NCBI GenBank assembly: GCA_045652425.1
Contig: JAZRUG010000028.1
Location: 1 to 19,635 of the forward strand
Reading direction: 5' to 3'
Origin: RGIG1995 sp045652425
GTDB lineage: Bacteria; Bacillota; Clostridia; Oscillospirales; CAG-272
DNA: 19,635 nucleotides
Under the pieces are notes generated by a model. That model was not told the origin of the DNA. It saw nothing but the letters and a program-made list of their open reading frames with translations, and ran no database searches. Position numbers and translations under genes: made by a program. This document shows positions 1 to 7,294 of this stretch, in pieces; the stretch's first letter is position 1; every line of letters starts with the position of its first letter.

Positions 1-3000
1 TTAATGCCGATACAAACAAAGAAGGCGATATGTATCCTATTATCGTAGGCGGTCATAGATACAACAAGAAGGCAAAGAGTGACGTAACGATTAAGTCAGG
101 TACATGGGATACTGTTATTGCCGGCGGTTTTGGTAACAGCGATGCTTCTCCTGCAACTGTTACAGGTAATGCAGAACTCGTTATCGAAGGCGGTAAGATT
201 GGTACGGTTTACGGTACCGGTTCTCAGACAAAGGCTACAGGTACTGTAGATAAGACGGTAACCATTACAATTACCGGCGGTGAAATTGACAACTTCTTCT
301 TCTCTAATACTGTTGAATATCTCGGTAAAGACTCTGTTGTAACTCTCGGCAAAGATGCAAAGATTAAATTTGCTGACTATGCTGTTAACGGTTATAAGGG
401 TGATCTTAAAGATCTCAAGTCTCGCGTTCTGTTTATTAACGAATGCGGAGTTATTGTTGGTCCTCCCGTAGTTTACATTTCTGCGAACGGTACGGGTAAC
501 GGTAAGACTCCCGAGTCACCTATGGGACACAGAGTAAATTACGCTGAAGACCTTGCAAAATTGTACGCTCTTCTTGATAAACACGGAGACTTTGAAAAAT
601 TCAACAAGAATGCTACAGCTGAAGAAAAAGCATTTGTAAGCGATGTTCGTAAAGGTCACGTATTCTATCGTGCATTTGAAACATTGGCAGGTACAAGCGG
701 CGGAACGGTTGTTCTTGTGGGCGACGTAGCTATTGACATCGTTTCTTCACGTATGCCGAACAAGGAAGGTCAGTCAAACTCTCCTGCTGAATTCGTATTA
801 CCCAACGCAAAGGGAACGGTAGTTGTAACAAGCTTGTATGAAGATAAGAATTACGGCGGTAAGCTTATTCTTGACCTTGACAAGTGTAATACAACGTTCC
901 TTGAATTAAGCTCTGCTGTAACTTTCGAAAATATCGAAATGGTACATAAATATGATCCCAATGACCTTAACGGTTGGAAAACACCCTTCGGTTTTGTTGC
1001 AGGAGGAAACAAGTTGGTTATGGGTGAAGGTATAGTTGTTACTTCACTTAACGCTGATACAAACGCAGAAGGCGATATGTATCCTGTTATCGTAGGCGGT
1101 CATAGATACAACAAGAAATCAAAGAGTGACGTAACGATTAAGTCAGGTACATGGGATACAGTTATTGCCGGCGGTTTCGGTAACAGCGCTGCTTCTCCTG
1201 CATCAGTTACAGGTAATGCAAAGCTCGTTATCGAAGGCGGTAAAATTGGTACTGTTTACGGTACAGGTTCTCAAACAAAGGCTACAGGTACTGTAGACAA
1301 AACAGTAACTATTACAATTACCGGCGGTGAAATTGACAGACTTTATTTTTCAAACGCTGTTGAATATCTTGGCACAGGTTCTGTGGTAACTCTTGGAAAA
1401 GACGCAAAGATTACATTTGCTGATTACGCTGTTAAGAAATATGCAGGTAACCTTGATGACCTGAAATCCCGCGTTAAGTTTATTAACGAATGCGGCGTTG
1501 AAATAGGTAAAGAACCTTACATTCCTCCTATGGTAATTTATGTTTCCGCAAACGGTACGGGCGACGGTTCTTCACCTGAAAGTCCTCTTGGAAATGCGCC
1601 CGGTTATAAGGAAAATCTCCGGAAGATGTACGACTTGCTTAATTCTGTTAAGGGTTATAATAATATCAAAAATCTTTCTGATGCAGACCAGCAGTTCATA
1701 GGTAATCTCTATAAGGATAACGTATTGTATCGTGCGTTTGAATTGGCAAACAAAAAGGATACGGTAATTGTACTTGTTGGTGACATAGCTGTTGACATTG
1801 TTTCATCTCGTATGACTTACAAAGTAGGTGAAAAGCAGTCACCTGCAGAGTTCACACTCCCTGCTTCTGAATACAACGTAACTATTACGAGTGTTTACGG
1901 TGGTCAGGACTTCAGAAATCAGGCGAAGTTCGTTCTTGACCTTGCGGCATGTAATACAACTAACCTTGTATTTAGAGCTGCTACAACAATCGAAAACATC
2001 AACATCGAACACAGATACAACAACGATGACAAGAACGGTTGGTCCACACCTTTCATTTTCGCTGCAAATGGTAACGAATTCGTTATAGGTGAAAATGTAA
2101 ACGTTACATCTTTTGATACAAGCATAAATGCTGAAGGTACTTGGTACCCCGGAATCCTCGGCGGACACAGATACGCTAACCTGACAGCTAACGCTGACGT
2201 TACGATTAAGTCAGGTAAATGGTCTATCGTTCACGCAGGTTCATACGGTAACAGCGGTACTTACGGTAAGATTAACGGTAATGCTACTCTTAATATTATG
2301 GGTGGTAAGATAGAAGCAGTATACGGCACAAGCTCATTAGCTAAACCTACTGCATCTATTACAAAGAAACTTACAATTAATATAACAGGCGGTTTTGTTG
2401 AAGCACTCTACGCTACTGCAAAGAACGGCGCTACAAATGAAATCGTTGTTAACATTGCTGCAACAGCAGAAAGAGTTGCAAAGGTTTGGGGCGGTGTATC
2501 TGATGCAACCATTCCCGCAAATGCAACTATTAACTATGACAGATCCGTAACTCGTGATGACGAAGTTAAGTACTGGACAGTAGTTAACTTCATCGGTAAC
2601 GTTGAGGATCAGCCTGAACCTTATATCTTTACTCTCTACATTGCAAATGTATCAAAGGGTAAAGGCGACGGTTCTTCTCCCGAAAACGCAATGGGCCATG
2701 CAGATGGTTATGCAAAACTTCGTAAGCAGGCGTTGGATATAATTAAGGCTAACGGCGGTACAAACACCGGCCTGAAAGATGAAAAGAAGGCAATTGTTAA
2801 CTCTGTATACGTTAAGAATGCGCTTTATAGAGCTCTTACATACAGTGGTAACAAGATTGTTAACCAGGGTGGTATGATCGTTGTTTGCGGTCCGCTTTCT
2901 ATTGACTCAACAGACAGTATGAGAAAGTCTCTTGCAGACTTCTGGACTCCGGTTGGAGCTGAAACGATTACAATTACAAGCTACGACGGTACGACAAACT

Positions 3001-3791
3001 TCAGAAACAAAGGCGCAAAACTTACTCTTGATACTTCAGAAGCAGGTCTTTGTCTTGAGTTCGGATTCCCCGTAACATTTGATAACATTACAATTGAACA
3101 TAAGTACAACTCTAAGAACGGTAAAGGCCTTGGTAATGGCGCTGTTATCGCGGGTAGGGGTAACAAGCTTACAATCGGTTATAATGTAAAGGTTATTGCT
3201 ACAGACGTTAACCCTGATGAAGAAGCAAGAGTTGAAATGTATCCTTCGATTTGCGGTGGACACAGATACTCTGACTCCAAATCTGATAACTACGTAATAG
3301 TTAGCTCCGGTCAGTGGGCAGCAGTAGTCGGCGGCGACTGGGGTTCAGCACACACCGGTAATGCTACAATCGGTATTAACGGTGGTAAGATCGGTACTGT
3401 TTGCGGAACAACTAACCCCACAAACGGCAATCTGAAGCATATCTTCAACGGCAGCGTTTGGATTGGTCTCTGGGGCGGTGAAGTTGACAACGTATACGTT
3501 GTTGGTAAGCCCGGTATGATCTGGGGCGATGCTTCTGTCGGTCTTGGCGGTACAAAGATTAATGGTAAAGTAAGAGCAGTACATCCTGATTATGAAGGTG
3601 AAGAAGATATTCAGGGTTGGGTATTCAACTACACCGACAAGCCGATTGAGAAAAAACAGGTAATTGGATTTGACGATCCCGTTCCTGCGACAGGTTCTGC
3701 GCTTCCTTACCTTGCAGTAGTTGCAACAGTATCTCTTGTTGGCGCAGCAGCGCTTATCGTAAGCAAGAAGAAAAAAGCTGTTAAAAACTAA
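1..3791 (+). CDS. Giant modular surface protein, beta-helix-like repeats, C-terminal wall/membrane anchor (5' truncated by window edge)
   Basis: The reading frame is open from the first complete codon at position 3, so the gene begins outside the window. The ATG at 30 lies inside a repeat module and is not a start. The protein consists of consecutive modules of about 350 residues. Each opens with a strand and a Gly/Ser-rich motif of the type YISANGTG..SPE, runs through an alpha-rich stretch, and then gives short Gly-Gly-Lys-Ile / Thr-Gly-Gly-Glu-Ile strands typical of right-handed parallel beta-helices. A GGHRY motif recurs once per module. The C terminus (from 3681) reads VPATG, then about 20 hydrophobic residues, then KKKK. 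This resembles an LPXTG sorting signal with V in the first position, so the protein is probably covalently wall-anchored, or else simply membrane-anchored. No sortase is visible here. The likely role is adhesion or surface coat; no enzymatic motif was recognised. The function is an inference. Confidence 0.85.
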   Translation, partial: NADTNKEGDMYPIIVGGHRYNKKAKSDVTIKSGTWDTVIAGGFGNSDASPATVTGNAELVIEGGKIGTVYGTGSQTKATGTVDKTVTITITGGEIDNFFFSNTVEYLGKDSVVTLGKDAKIKFADYAVNGYKGDLKDLKSRVLFINECGVIVGPPVVYISANGTGNGKTPESPMGHRVNYAEDLAKLYALLDKHGDFEKFNKNATAEEKAFVSDVRKGHVFYRAFETLAGTSGGTVVLVGDVAIDIVSSRMPNKEGQSNSPAEFVLPNAKGTVVVTSLYEDKNYGGKLILDLDKCNTTFLELSSAVTFENIEMVHKYDPNDLNGWKTPFGFVAGGNKLVMGEGIVVTSLNADTNAEGDMYPVIVGGHRYNKKSKSDVTIKSGTWDTVIAGGFGNSAASPASVTGNAKLVIEGGKIGTVYGTGSQTKATGTVDKTVTITITGGEIDRLYFSNAVEYLGTGSVVTLGKDAKITFADYAVKKYAGNLDDLKSRVKFINECGVEIGKEPYIPPMVIYVSANGTGDGSSPESPLGNAPGYKENLRKMYDLLNSVKGYNNIKNLSDADQQFIGNLYKDNVLYRAFELANKKDTVIVLVGDIAVDIVSSRMTYKVGEKQSPAEFTLPASEYNVTITSVYGGQDFRNQAKFVLDLAACNTTNLVFRAATTIENINIEHRYNNDDKNGWSTPFIFAANGNEFVIGENVNVTSFDTSINAEGTWYPGILGGHRYANLTANADVTIKSGKWSIVHAGSYGNSGTYGKINGNATLNIMGGKIEAVYGTSSLAKPTASITKKLTINITGGFVEALYATAKNGATNEIVVNIAATAERVAKVWGGVSDATIPANATINYDRSVTRDDEVKYWTVVNFIGNVEDQPEPYIFTLYIANVSKGKGDGSSPENAMGHADGYAKLRKQALDIIKANGGTNTGLKDEKKAIVNSVYVKNALYRALTYSGNKIVNQGGMIVVCGPLSIDSTDSMRKSLADFWTPVGAETITITSYDGTTNFRNKGAKLTLDTSEAGLCLEFGFPVTFDNITIEHKYNSKNGKGLGNGAVIAGRGNKLTIGYNVKVIATDVNPDEEARVEMYPSICGGHRYSDSKSDNYVIVSSGQWAAVVGGDWGSAHTGNATIGINGGKIGTVCGTTNPTNGNLKHIFNGSVWIGLWGGEVDNVYVVGKPGMIWGDASVGLGGTKINGKVRAVHPDYEGEEDIQGWVFNYTDKPIEKKQVIGFDDPVPATGSALPYLAVVATVSLVGAAALIVSKKKKAVKN
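3..449 (+). repeat. Tandem repeat copy A (near-identical to 1050-1496)
   Basis: This stretch of the surface-protein gene matches 1050-1496 at a constant offset of 1047 bp (349 codons), with long runs of identical DNA including third codon positions. An example is the block coding VTIKSGTWDTVIAGGFGNS. The DNA-level identity points to recent duplication or gene conversion rather than old protein-level repetition. Such copies can also be collapsed or mis-joined in short-read assemblies. Confidence 0.85.
468..1532 (+). repeat. Surface-protein module 1 (355 codons)
   Basis: The module begins at the VVYISANGTG motif and runs to just before the next such motif. It carries a central GDVAIDIVSSRM segment, a GGHRY motif and the terminal INECGV motif shared with the partial module before it. 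Confidence 0.8.
1050..1496 (+). repeat. Tandem repeat copy B (near-identical to 3-449)
   Basis: This is the second copy of the near-identical DNA repeat, at an offset of 1047 bp. It corresponds to the second half of module 1. Differences from copy A are scattered and mostly synonymous or conservative. Confidence 0.85.
1533..2630 (+). repeat. Surface-protein module 2 (366 codons)
   Basis: The module begins at VIYVSANGTGDGSSPE. It keeps the GDIAVDIVSSRM and GGHRY landmarks, but its DNA is well diverged from module 1. The second half is replaced by more divergent beta-helix strands and lacks the INECGV ending. Confidence 0.75.
2631..3659 (+). repeat. Surface-protein module 3, most diverged, before the anchor
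   Basis: The module begins at TLYIANVSKGKGDGSSPE and retains GGHRYSDSKSD and GGKIGTV. It is the most divergent module and leads into a short linker and the VPATG anchor. Confidence 0.7.
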
Positions 3792-3811
3792 TTAAAACTT
3801 AATAAAAAACT

Positions 3812-3850
3812 GATCCCTTCGGTTCATGCCCGAGGGGATTGTTTTTTATT
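3812..3850 (+). terminator. Rho-independent terminator of the surface-protein gene
   Basis: Arms ATCCCTTCGG and CCGAGGGGAT form a 10-bp stem with one G-T pair around a short loop. The stem is followed by TTGTTTTTTATTT, 20 nt after the stop codon. Confidence 0.85.
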
Positions 3851-3852
3851 TG

Positions 3853-3881
3853 TTGACAATTTAAGAATATAACTGTATAAT
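3853..3881 (+). promoter_or_regulatory. Perfect sigma-A promoter for the FKBP/trigger-factor-like gene
   Basis: TTGACA at 3853-3858 and TATAAT at 3876-3881 are separated by exactly 17 bp. The predicted start of transcription is about 30 nt before the ATG at 3920. The RBS GGTGGA lies at 3905-3910. Confidence 0.9.
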
Positions 3882-3919
3882 AGTAGGGTATTAAAAAAGA
3901 AAATGGTGGATGGTAAAAT

Positions 3920-4996
3920 ATGAAAAAAATTATTTTGGTTGCCGTTTTGGCTGTTGTATTTTTGTGTACTTTTTTGTTGATTTTCTTTACGGGAAATGAT
4001 AAGAATGAAGGTGGTATACCAAATGAAACCACGGTAAACGGTGAAAATAAGGAAAATGTAAAAATGTATGATTATGATTTAACCGAATACGTCACTCTCG
4101 GAGCTTTCCCAAAAGTAACTTGTGATAGCGCAAAGGTTGACGAGCTTGTAGCAAGTGCGGTTAAGCAGATAGCTTCAAACTTTGCTGAAAAAAAGGAAGT
4201 TACTGATCGCGCTGTAGTGAATGGCGATATTGTAAACATAGATTACGCAGGAACGATGGACGGCGTTGCTTTTGACGGCGGTACTGACCAAGGGTATGAT
4301 TTGACTATAGGTTCAGGTAACTTTATTCCGGGATTTGAAGATGGTTTGATTGGTCATAATATCGGCGAAGAAGTTGTACTTAATTTGACCTTCCCCAATT
4401 CTTATCACGTGGATGATCTTAAAGGTAAGGCTGTTGTGTTTACCGTAAAAATCAACAAGATAACAGAAAGTATAGTTCCCGAACTTACTGATACTATGGT
4501 TGCTTCGTTGCAGCGTTCAGAATATAAAACTGTTAACGAATTTAAGTCTTTTGTGACTGCTCTTGCAACGAGAGAGGTTATGTGGGAAACTTATGTAAAA
4601 TCTTGTGAGGTGAAAAAGTATCCTGAAAAAGAGGTTGAGGGATATATAAATAACGTTATCGAAAGCTATACTACACAAGCGCAGTATTACAATATGACTC
4701 TTGATAACTTGATCTCTGCAATAGGTTTTTCGAGTCTTGAAAGTTTTAAAGAATACGTTGAGGCCGACGTAAAGAACACTGTTTCGACGGAGATGGTGGT
4801 TTATCAAACGATTCGCGAAAAGAAAATTGAAATTTCCGATGATGAATATAAGACCTTTGCTCTTGAACTTGCCAAAGAAAACAGTATTGCTTCTGTTGAA
4901 GAGCTTGAAAAGCAGGTTGAAAAGAATTATATTATGACGGGAGTTTACCAAAAGAAAATTGTAAATATGATCTATGAGGCAAGTAAAACTGAATAA
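3920..4996 (+). CDS. Membrane-anchored FKBP-type peptidyl-prolyl isomerase, trigger-factor-like
   Basis: The 358-aa protein has an N-terminal hydrophobic anchor at residues 4-23 after MKK, with no proper lipobox (the residue before Cys16 is Leu). A low-complexity linker runs to about residue 48. An FKBP domain spans about 98-183, with GDIVNIDYAGTMDG, the IGSGNFIPGFEDGLIG motif and a late LKGKAVVFTVKI strand. The remainder is alpha-helical and resembles the C-terminal chaperone arms of trigger factor. The ribosome-binding N-terminal domain of cytosolic trigger factor is missing and replaced by the membrane anchor. It probably acts outside the membrane in folding or isomerising exported proteins. 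The gene directly follows the large surface-protein gene but has its own terminator and promoter boundary, so it is a neighbour rather than an operon partner. Fold assignment is firm; substrate is unknown. Confidence 0.88.
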   Translation: MKKIILVAVLAVVFLCTFLLIFFTGNDKNEGGIPNETTVNGENKENVKMYDYDLTEYVTLGAFPKVTCDSAKVDELVASAVKQIASNFAEKKEVTDRAVVNGDIVNIDYAGTMDGVAFDGGTDQGYDLTIGSGNFIPGFEDGLIGHNIGEEVVLNLTFPNSYHVDDLKGKAVVFTVKINKITESIVPELTDTMVASLQRSEYKTVNEFKSFVTALATREVMWETYVKSCEVKKYPEKEVEGYINNVIESYTTQAQYYNMTLDNLISAIGFSSLESFKEYVEADVKNTVSTEMVVYQTIREKKIEISDDEYKTFALELAKENSIASVEELEKQVEKNYIMTGVYQKKIVNMIYEASKTE

Positions 4997-4997
4997 T

Positions 4998-5040
4998 AAA
5001 AAAGTGTGAACAGTACAAAAAATGCTGTTCACACTTTTTC
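4998..5040. terminator. Bidirectional terminator between convergent genes
   Basis: A perfect 13-bp stem, AAAGTGTGAACAG (5001-5013) and CTGTTCACACTTT (5025-5037), has A-runs on the left and T-runs on the right. It can therefore terminate both the plus-strand chaperone gene ending at 4996 and the minus-strand gene ending at 5051. Confidence 0.92.
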
Positions 5041-5050
5041 TAATTATAAA

Positions 5051-5962
5051 TTAAAAAGAAAATTCAAATTTTATTGATTCCGTGTTGTTTTCGGAATATT
5101 CAAGCTCCTCGGAGACGATACGCGCAAGGTCGTAAAAATCAACGGAAGATATGCCTTTTTGTTGTGTTGCAAGTGAAGCTAAAAGCTTTTCACAGAACAG
5201 GCAAAAGCCTAAAGAAGCACGGAATTCGTTTTCGCTGTCTGCTTCCGAGCAATGTCTGTAAATAAAATATGCAAGAGCGCGTTCTGTATATTTTTCAAAC
5301 TCTTTTGGCGCAAAAGTGTCAAAAGAAAAATTCAAAAACAATTCACGGTGTGATTTGTTGAGATATTCAAGTGAGTCGATAATATCTATCCACTCGGAGT
5401 TGGATATGTCAGATAGGGAAATGCTGTATATATCACTTATTTTCTTTAATTTGCTTTTATGATTTAATGATTTGTCAGATAAGATATTGTAAATTATATC
5501 ACGTTGAGCAAGTGCGTCGTATCCTGTGAATTCGATTTTTTCTTGAGGAATATCGTCGATTTCAATAATGTTTGAATAATTGTCAGCTTTGAGGATGATT
5601 CGGCAGGCTTCTTCGCAAGACATACCGATGCCTACCTCTTTTCCGCGAGGAGTGTCGTTATAAAAGCGCGGGTGTTCGCGGCATATATCGCATAAATGCT
5701 CTTCGCCTAATTCAAGAATGATTTTGCATAGCCCTTTGTTGTTAAGGTGAGGGCATCTGTCGTTTTCGGCAAGATTAAAGTGCGGTGTATCTTCATAAGA
5801 TATGCTGCCTTTTATTGTTTTGCCGTATCCGCAATTATTGGTGCTATATTTGTCTAACGTTTGTGCGTCTATATCTATTTCCCAGCCGATACAACAGCTG
5901 TGAGTGCATTTGTCGGCTATGCACTTGAAATCCTTGTAATATTCCGGTGCGTACAGTTTCAT
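5051..5962 (-). CDS. fliB: FliB-family protein (flagellin lysine-N-methylase-like, Cys-rich metal-cluster protein)
   Basis: The 303-aa protein begins MKLYAPEYYKDFKCIADKC, the typical opening of proteins annotated as flagellin lysine-N-methylase. The Cys pattern is C14, C19, C23, C24 (CxxxxCxxxCC), then CPHL, CKI and CDICREHPRF, and later a SCEEAC motif, consistent with an iron-sulfur or zinc site. In Salmonella, FliB methylates lysines of flagellin and carries a [4Fe-4S] cluster. Homologues are common in Clostridia, and no flagellar gene is visible in this window, so the substrate here is uncertain. RBS AAAGAGGA sits 5 nt before the ATG. The gene starts 33 nt after the stop of the XRE regulator gene on the same strand, which suggests co-transcription. 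Family call is confident; biological role is not. Confidence 0.82.
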   Translation of the reverse strand: MKLYAPEYYKDFKCIADKCTHSCCIGWEIDIDAQTLDKYSTNNCGYGKTIKGSISYEDTPHFNLAENDRCPHLNNKGLCKIILELGEEHLCDICREHPRFYNDTPRGKEVGIGMSCEEACRIILKADNYSNIIEIDDIPQEKIEFTGYDALAQRDIIYNILSDKSLNHKSKLKKISDIYSISLSDISNSEWIDIIDSLEYLNKSHRELFLNFSFDTFAPKEFEKYTERALAYFIYRHCSEADSENEFRASLGFCLFCEKLLASLATQQKGISSVDFYDLARIVSEELEYSENNTESIKFEFSF

Positions 5963-5995
5963 ATTTGTCCTCTTTTTAGGTGGTAAAATAATAAA

Positions 5996-6232
5996 TTATT
6001 TATCGTTTTGATCAAATATTTCATCAAAAGTTGTGTTAAGAAGTTCTTTCAATAAAATGATTTCGTCGGGGTATAAATGACGTTGACCTACTTCGATTTT
6101 TGCAACGGCACTCCGTGTAATATCGCAACCGCGCAATTGTAACTTTGCAGCTAAAAGCTCCTGTGTCATTCCGGATTTCTCGCGAAGCATTCTAATGTTT
6201 TTTCCAATCTTTTTTTCAACTTCAATATTCAT
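5996..6232 (-). CDS. Small XRE-family HTH transcriptional regulator
   Basis: The 78-aa protein is essentially a single helix-turn-helix domain. IGKNIRMLREKSGMTQELLAAKL is followed by a recognition-helix region ITRSAVAKIEVGQR and a YPDEIILLKELLNTTFDEIF tail, the classic XRE/Cro order. There is no separate effector domain. The gene is the first of a minus-strand pair with the FliB-like gene and faces a plus-strand operon across an intergenic region containing palindromic sites. It probably represses its own promoter and perhaps the divergent one. RBS AAGAAG lies just ahead of the ATG. Confidence 0.9.
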   Translation of the reverse strand: MNIEVEKKIGKNIRMLREKSGMTQELLAAKLQLRGCDITRSAVAKIEVGQRHLYPDEIILLKELLNTTFDEIFDQNDK

Positions 6233-6247
6233 ATAATATCACTTCTT

Positions 6248-6269
6248 TTTGCACTTATTTAGGAACAAA
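6248..6269. promoter_or_regulatory. Putative XRE operator O1 (imperfect palindrome)
   Basis: TTTGCAC, 8 nt, then GAACAAA share the TTTG...CAAA outer halves and the TTTGCAC half-site with the longer palindrome at 6301-6332. It lies between the regulator start codon and the plus-strand -35 box. A binding role is inferred. Confidence 0.5.
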
Positions 6270-6273
6270 CTCC

Positions 6274-6302
6274 TTGACTTTATTATATTTTTGTGTTATA
6301 GT
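6274..6302 (+). promoter_or_regulatory. Promoter of the AIM24 operon
   Basis: TTGACT at 6274-6279 and TATAGT at 6297-6302 are separated by 17 bp. The -10 box touches the palindrome starting at 6301, so a bound repressor would block transcription initiation. Confidence 0.75.
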
Positions 6303-6326
6303 ATATTTGCACCCATATAGGTGCAA
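6298..6326 (-). promoter_or_regulatory. Possible promoter of the XRE-fliB pair
   Basis: On the minus strand, TTGCAC (6321-6326) and TACTAT (6298-6303) are separated by 17 bp and lie entirely within or against the 32-bp palindrome. The -10 match is modest. An alternative TATAAT lies at 6282-6287 with a poor -35. Confidence 0.4.
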
Positions 6327-6332
6327 ATATAC
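6301..6332. promoter_or_regulatory. Near-perfect 32-bp palindrome, likely main XRE operator O2
   Basis: Two 13-nt arms, GTATATTTGCACC (6301-6313) and GGTGCAAATATAC (6320-6332), are perfect reverse complements around CATATA. It overlaps the predicted transcription start of the plus-strand operon and the possible minus-strand promoter, the expected place for an autoregulatory operator. It could also fold as a hairpin in the 5' leader. Confidence 0.7.
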
Positions 6333-6386
6333 ATTTGATATTATACGAGTGTGTGTTTCGGAAAAAATTATATAAGGAGAATTATT

Positions 6387-7262
6387 ATGGCAATTCAAAT
6401 TAAAAACTGGGTTAATGATAACAGAAAAGTAATTTCTGAAGCAGGAATGTTTAAAGTGATTGAACATCAAAAAGATTTAAGTGTAAGCAAGGCTTCTGCT
6501 CAAAATGCATACTTTTCAAGTGAAATGAATGTAAAGTTGAGACAGGTGGAAATTACACTTGATGGTACAAAAACAGTAAAAACACAAGCAGGTTCTATGC
6601 AGATGATGATTGGAAGTGTTGCAATGGAAACCGGTGTTAAGAGCGCAAAAGGTTTTCTTGGCTCAATGGTTAAAGCTGCTGTAACCAATGAAAGTGCCGT
6701 TAAACCCGAGTATTCAGGAAATGGACAAGTAATACTTGAACCTACATACAAACACATAATTTTGCAAGATGTTTCTGAATGGTCAGGTGGACTTGTAATT
6801 GAAGACGGAATGTTTCTTGCAAGTGAAGGTGGGGTTAACCATTCTGTAATAGAGAACACACAAGATTTGGGAACAGCTTTGTTAAGTAATGAGGGCTTGT
6901 ATAATTTGTGCTTCACCGGAAACGGTATTGTTGCCCTTGAAAGCTATGTTCCTTTTGAAGAACTTGTGGAATATGAGTTGCAGGATGATGTCTTGAAAAT
7001 AGACGGCAATATGGCAATTTGTTGGAGTGGTTCGTTGAAATTCAGTATTGAAAAAACTACTAAAGGGCTTCTTGGTTCTCTTGCAAGTGGCGAAGGTCTT
7101 GTAAATGTTTACAGAGGAACGGGAAAGGTATGGGTAAGCCCTGTTGCTGGTACCAAAGAAAGTGCGCCTCAAACAATGGCGTCCAGTTCAACTCCGGCTA
7201 AAGAAGCATCTTCCGGCGGCGGAGGCTTGCTCGGTGGAATTCTTAACGCGGTATTAGATTAA
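6387..7262 (+). CDS. AIM24-family (DUF124/TIGR00266-like) protein
   Basis: The chosen ATG at 6387 has RBS AAGGAGA (6374-6380) six nt upstream. A longer reading from 6351 would place that RBS inside the gene. The 291-aa product shows the beta-rich AIM24 pattern: EMNVKLRQVEITLDG near the start, YSGNGQVILEPTYKHIILQDV in the middle, then TGNGIVALES and VNVYRGTGKVWVSP near the end. The C terminus is an unusual Ala/Ser/Pro linker followed by GGGGLLGGILNAVLD. AIM24-type proteins form beta-sandwich folds; in yeast the namesake affects mitochondrial inner-membrane organisation, and bacterial roles are poorly defined. It heads an operon with a membrane protein 32 nt downstream and is preceded by the palindromic operator, so it is probably controlled by the XRE regulator. 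Confidence 0.82.
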   Translation: MAIQIKNWVNDNRKVISEAGMFKVIEHQKDLSVSKASAQNAYFSSEMNVKLRQVEITLDGTKTVKTQAGSMQMMIGSVAMETGVKSAKGFLGSMVKAAVTNESAVKPEYSGNGQVILEPTYKHIILQDVSEWSGGLVIEDGMFLASEGGVNHSVIENTQDLGTALLSNEGLYNLCFTGNGIVALESYVPFEELVEYELQDDVLKIDGNMAICWSGSLKFSIEKTTKGLLGSLASGEGLVNVYRGTGKVWVSPVAGTKESAPQTMASSSTPAKEASSGGGGLLGGILNAVLD

Positions 7263-7294
7263 AAATAAAAAGTTATATTGAAAGGAAAATGACT

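Noticed and set aside
3920..3970. Lipoprotein signal at Cys16 of the chaperone
   Set aside because: The residues before Cys are VFL, which do not fit the lipobox, so a transmembrane anchor is more likely.
4517..5032. 171-codon minus-strand open frame inside the chaperone gene
   Set aside because: It is antisense to a recognisable FKBP/trigger-factor-like protein, crosses the terminator and has no RBS or motif.
6351..6386. Upstream start for the AIM24-family gene
   Set aside because: It has no RBS, and it would contain the AAGGAGA RBS that serves the ATG at 6387.
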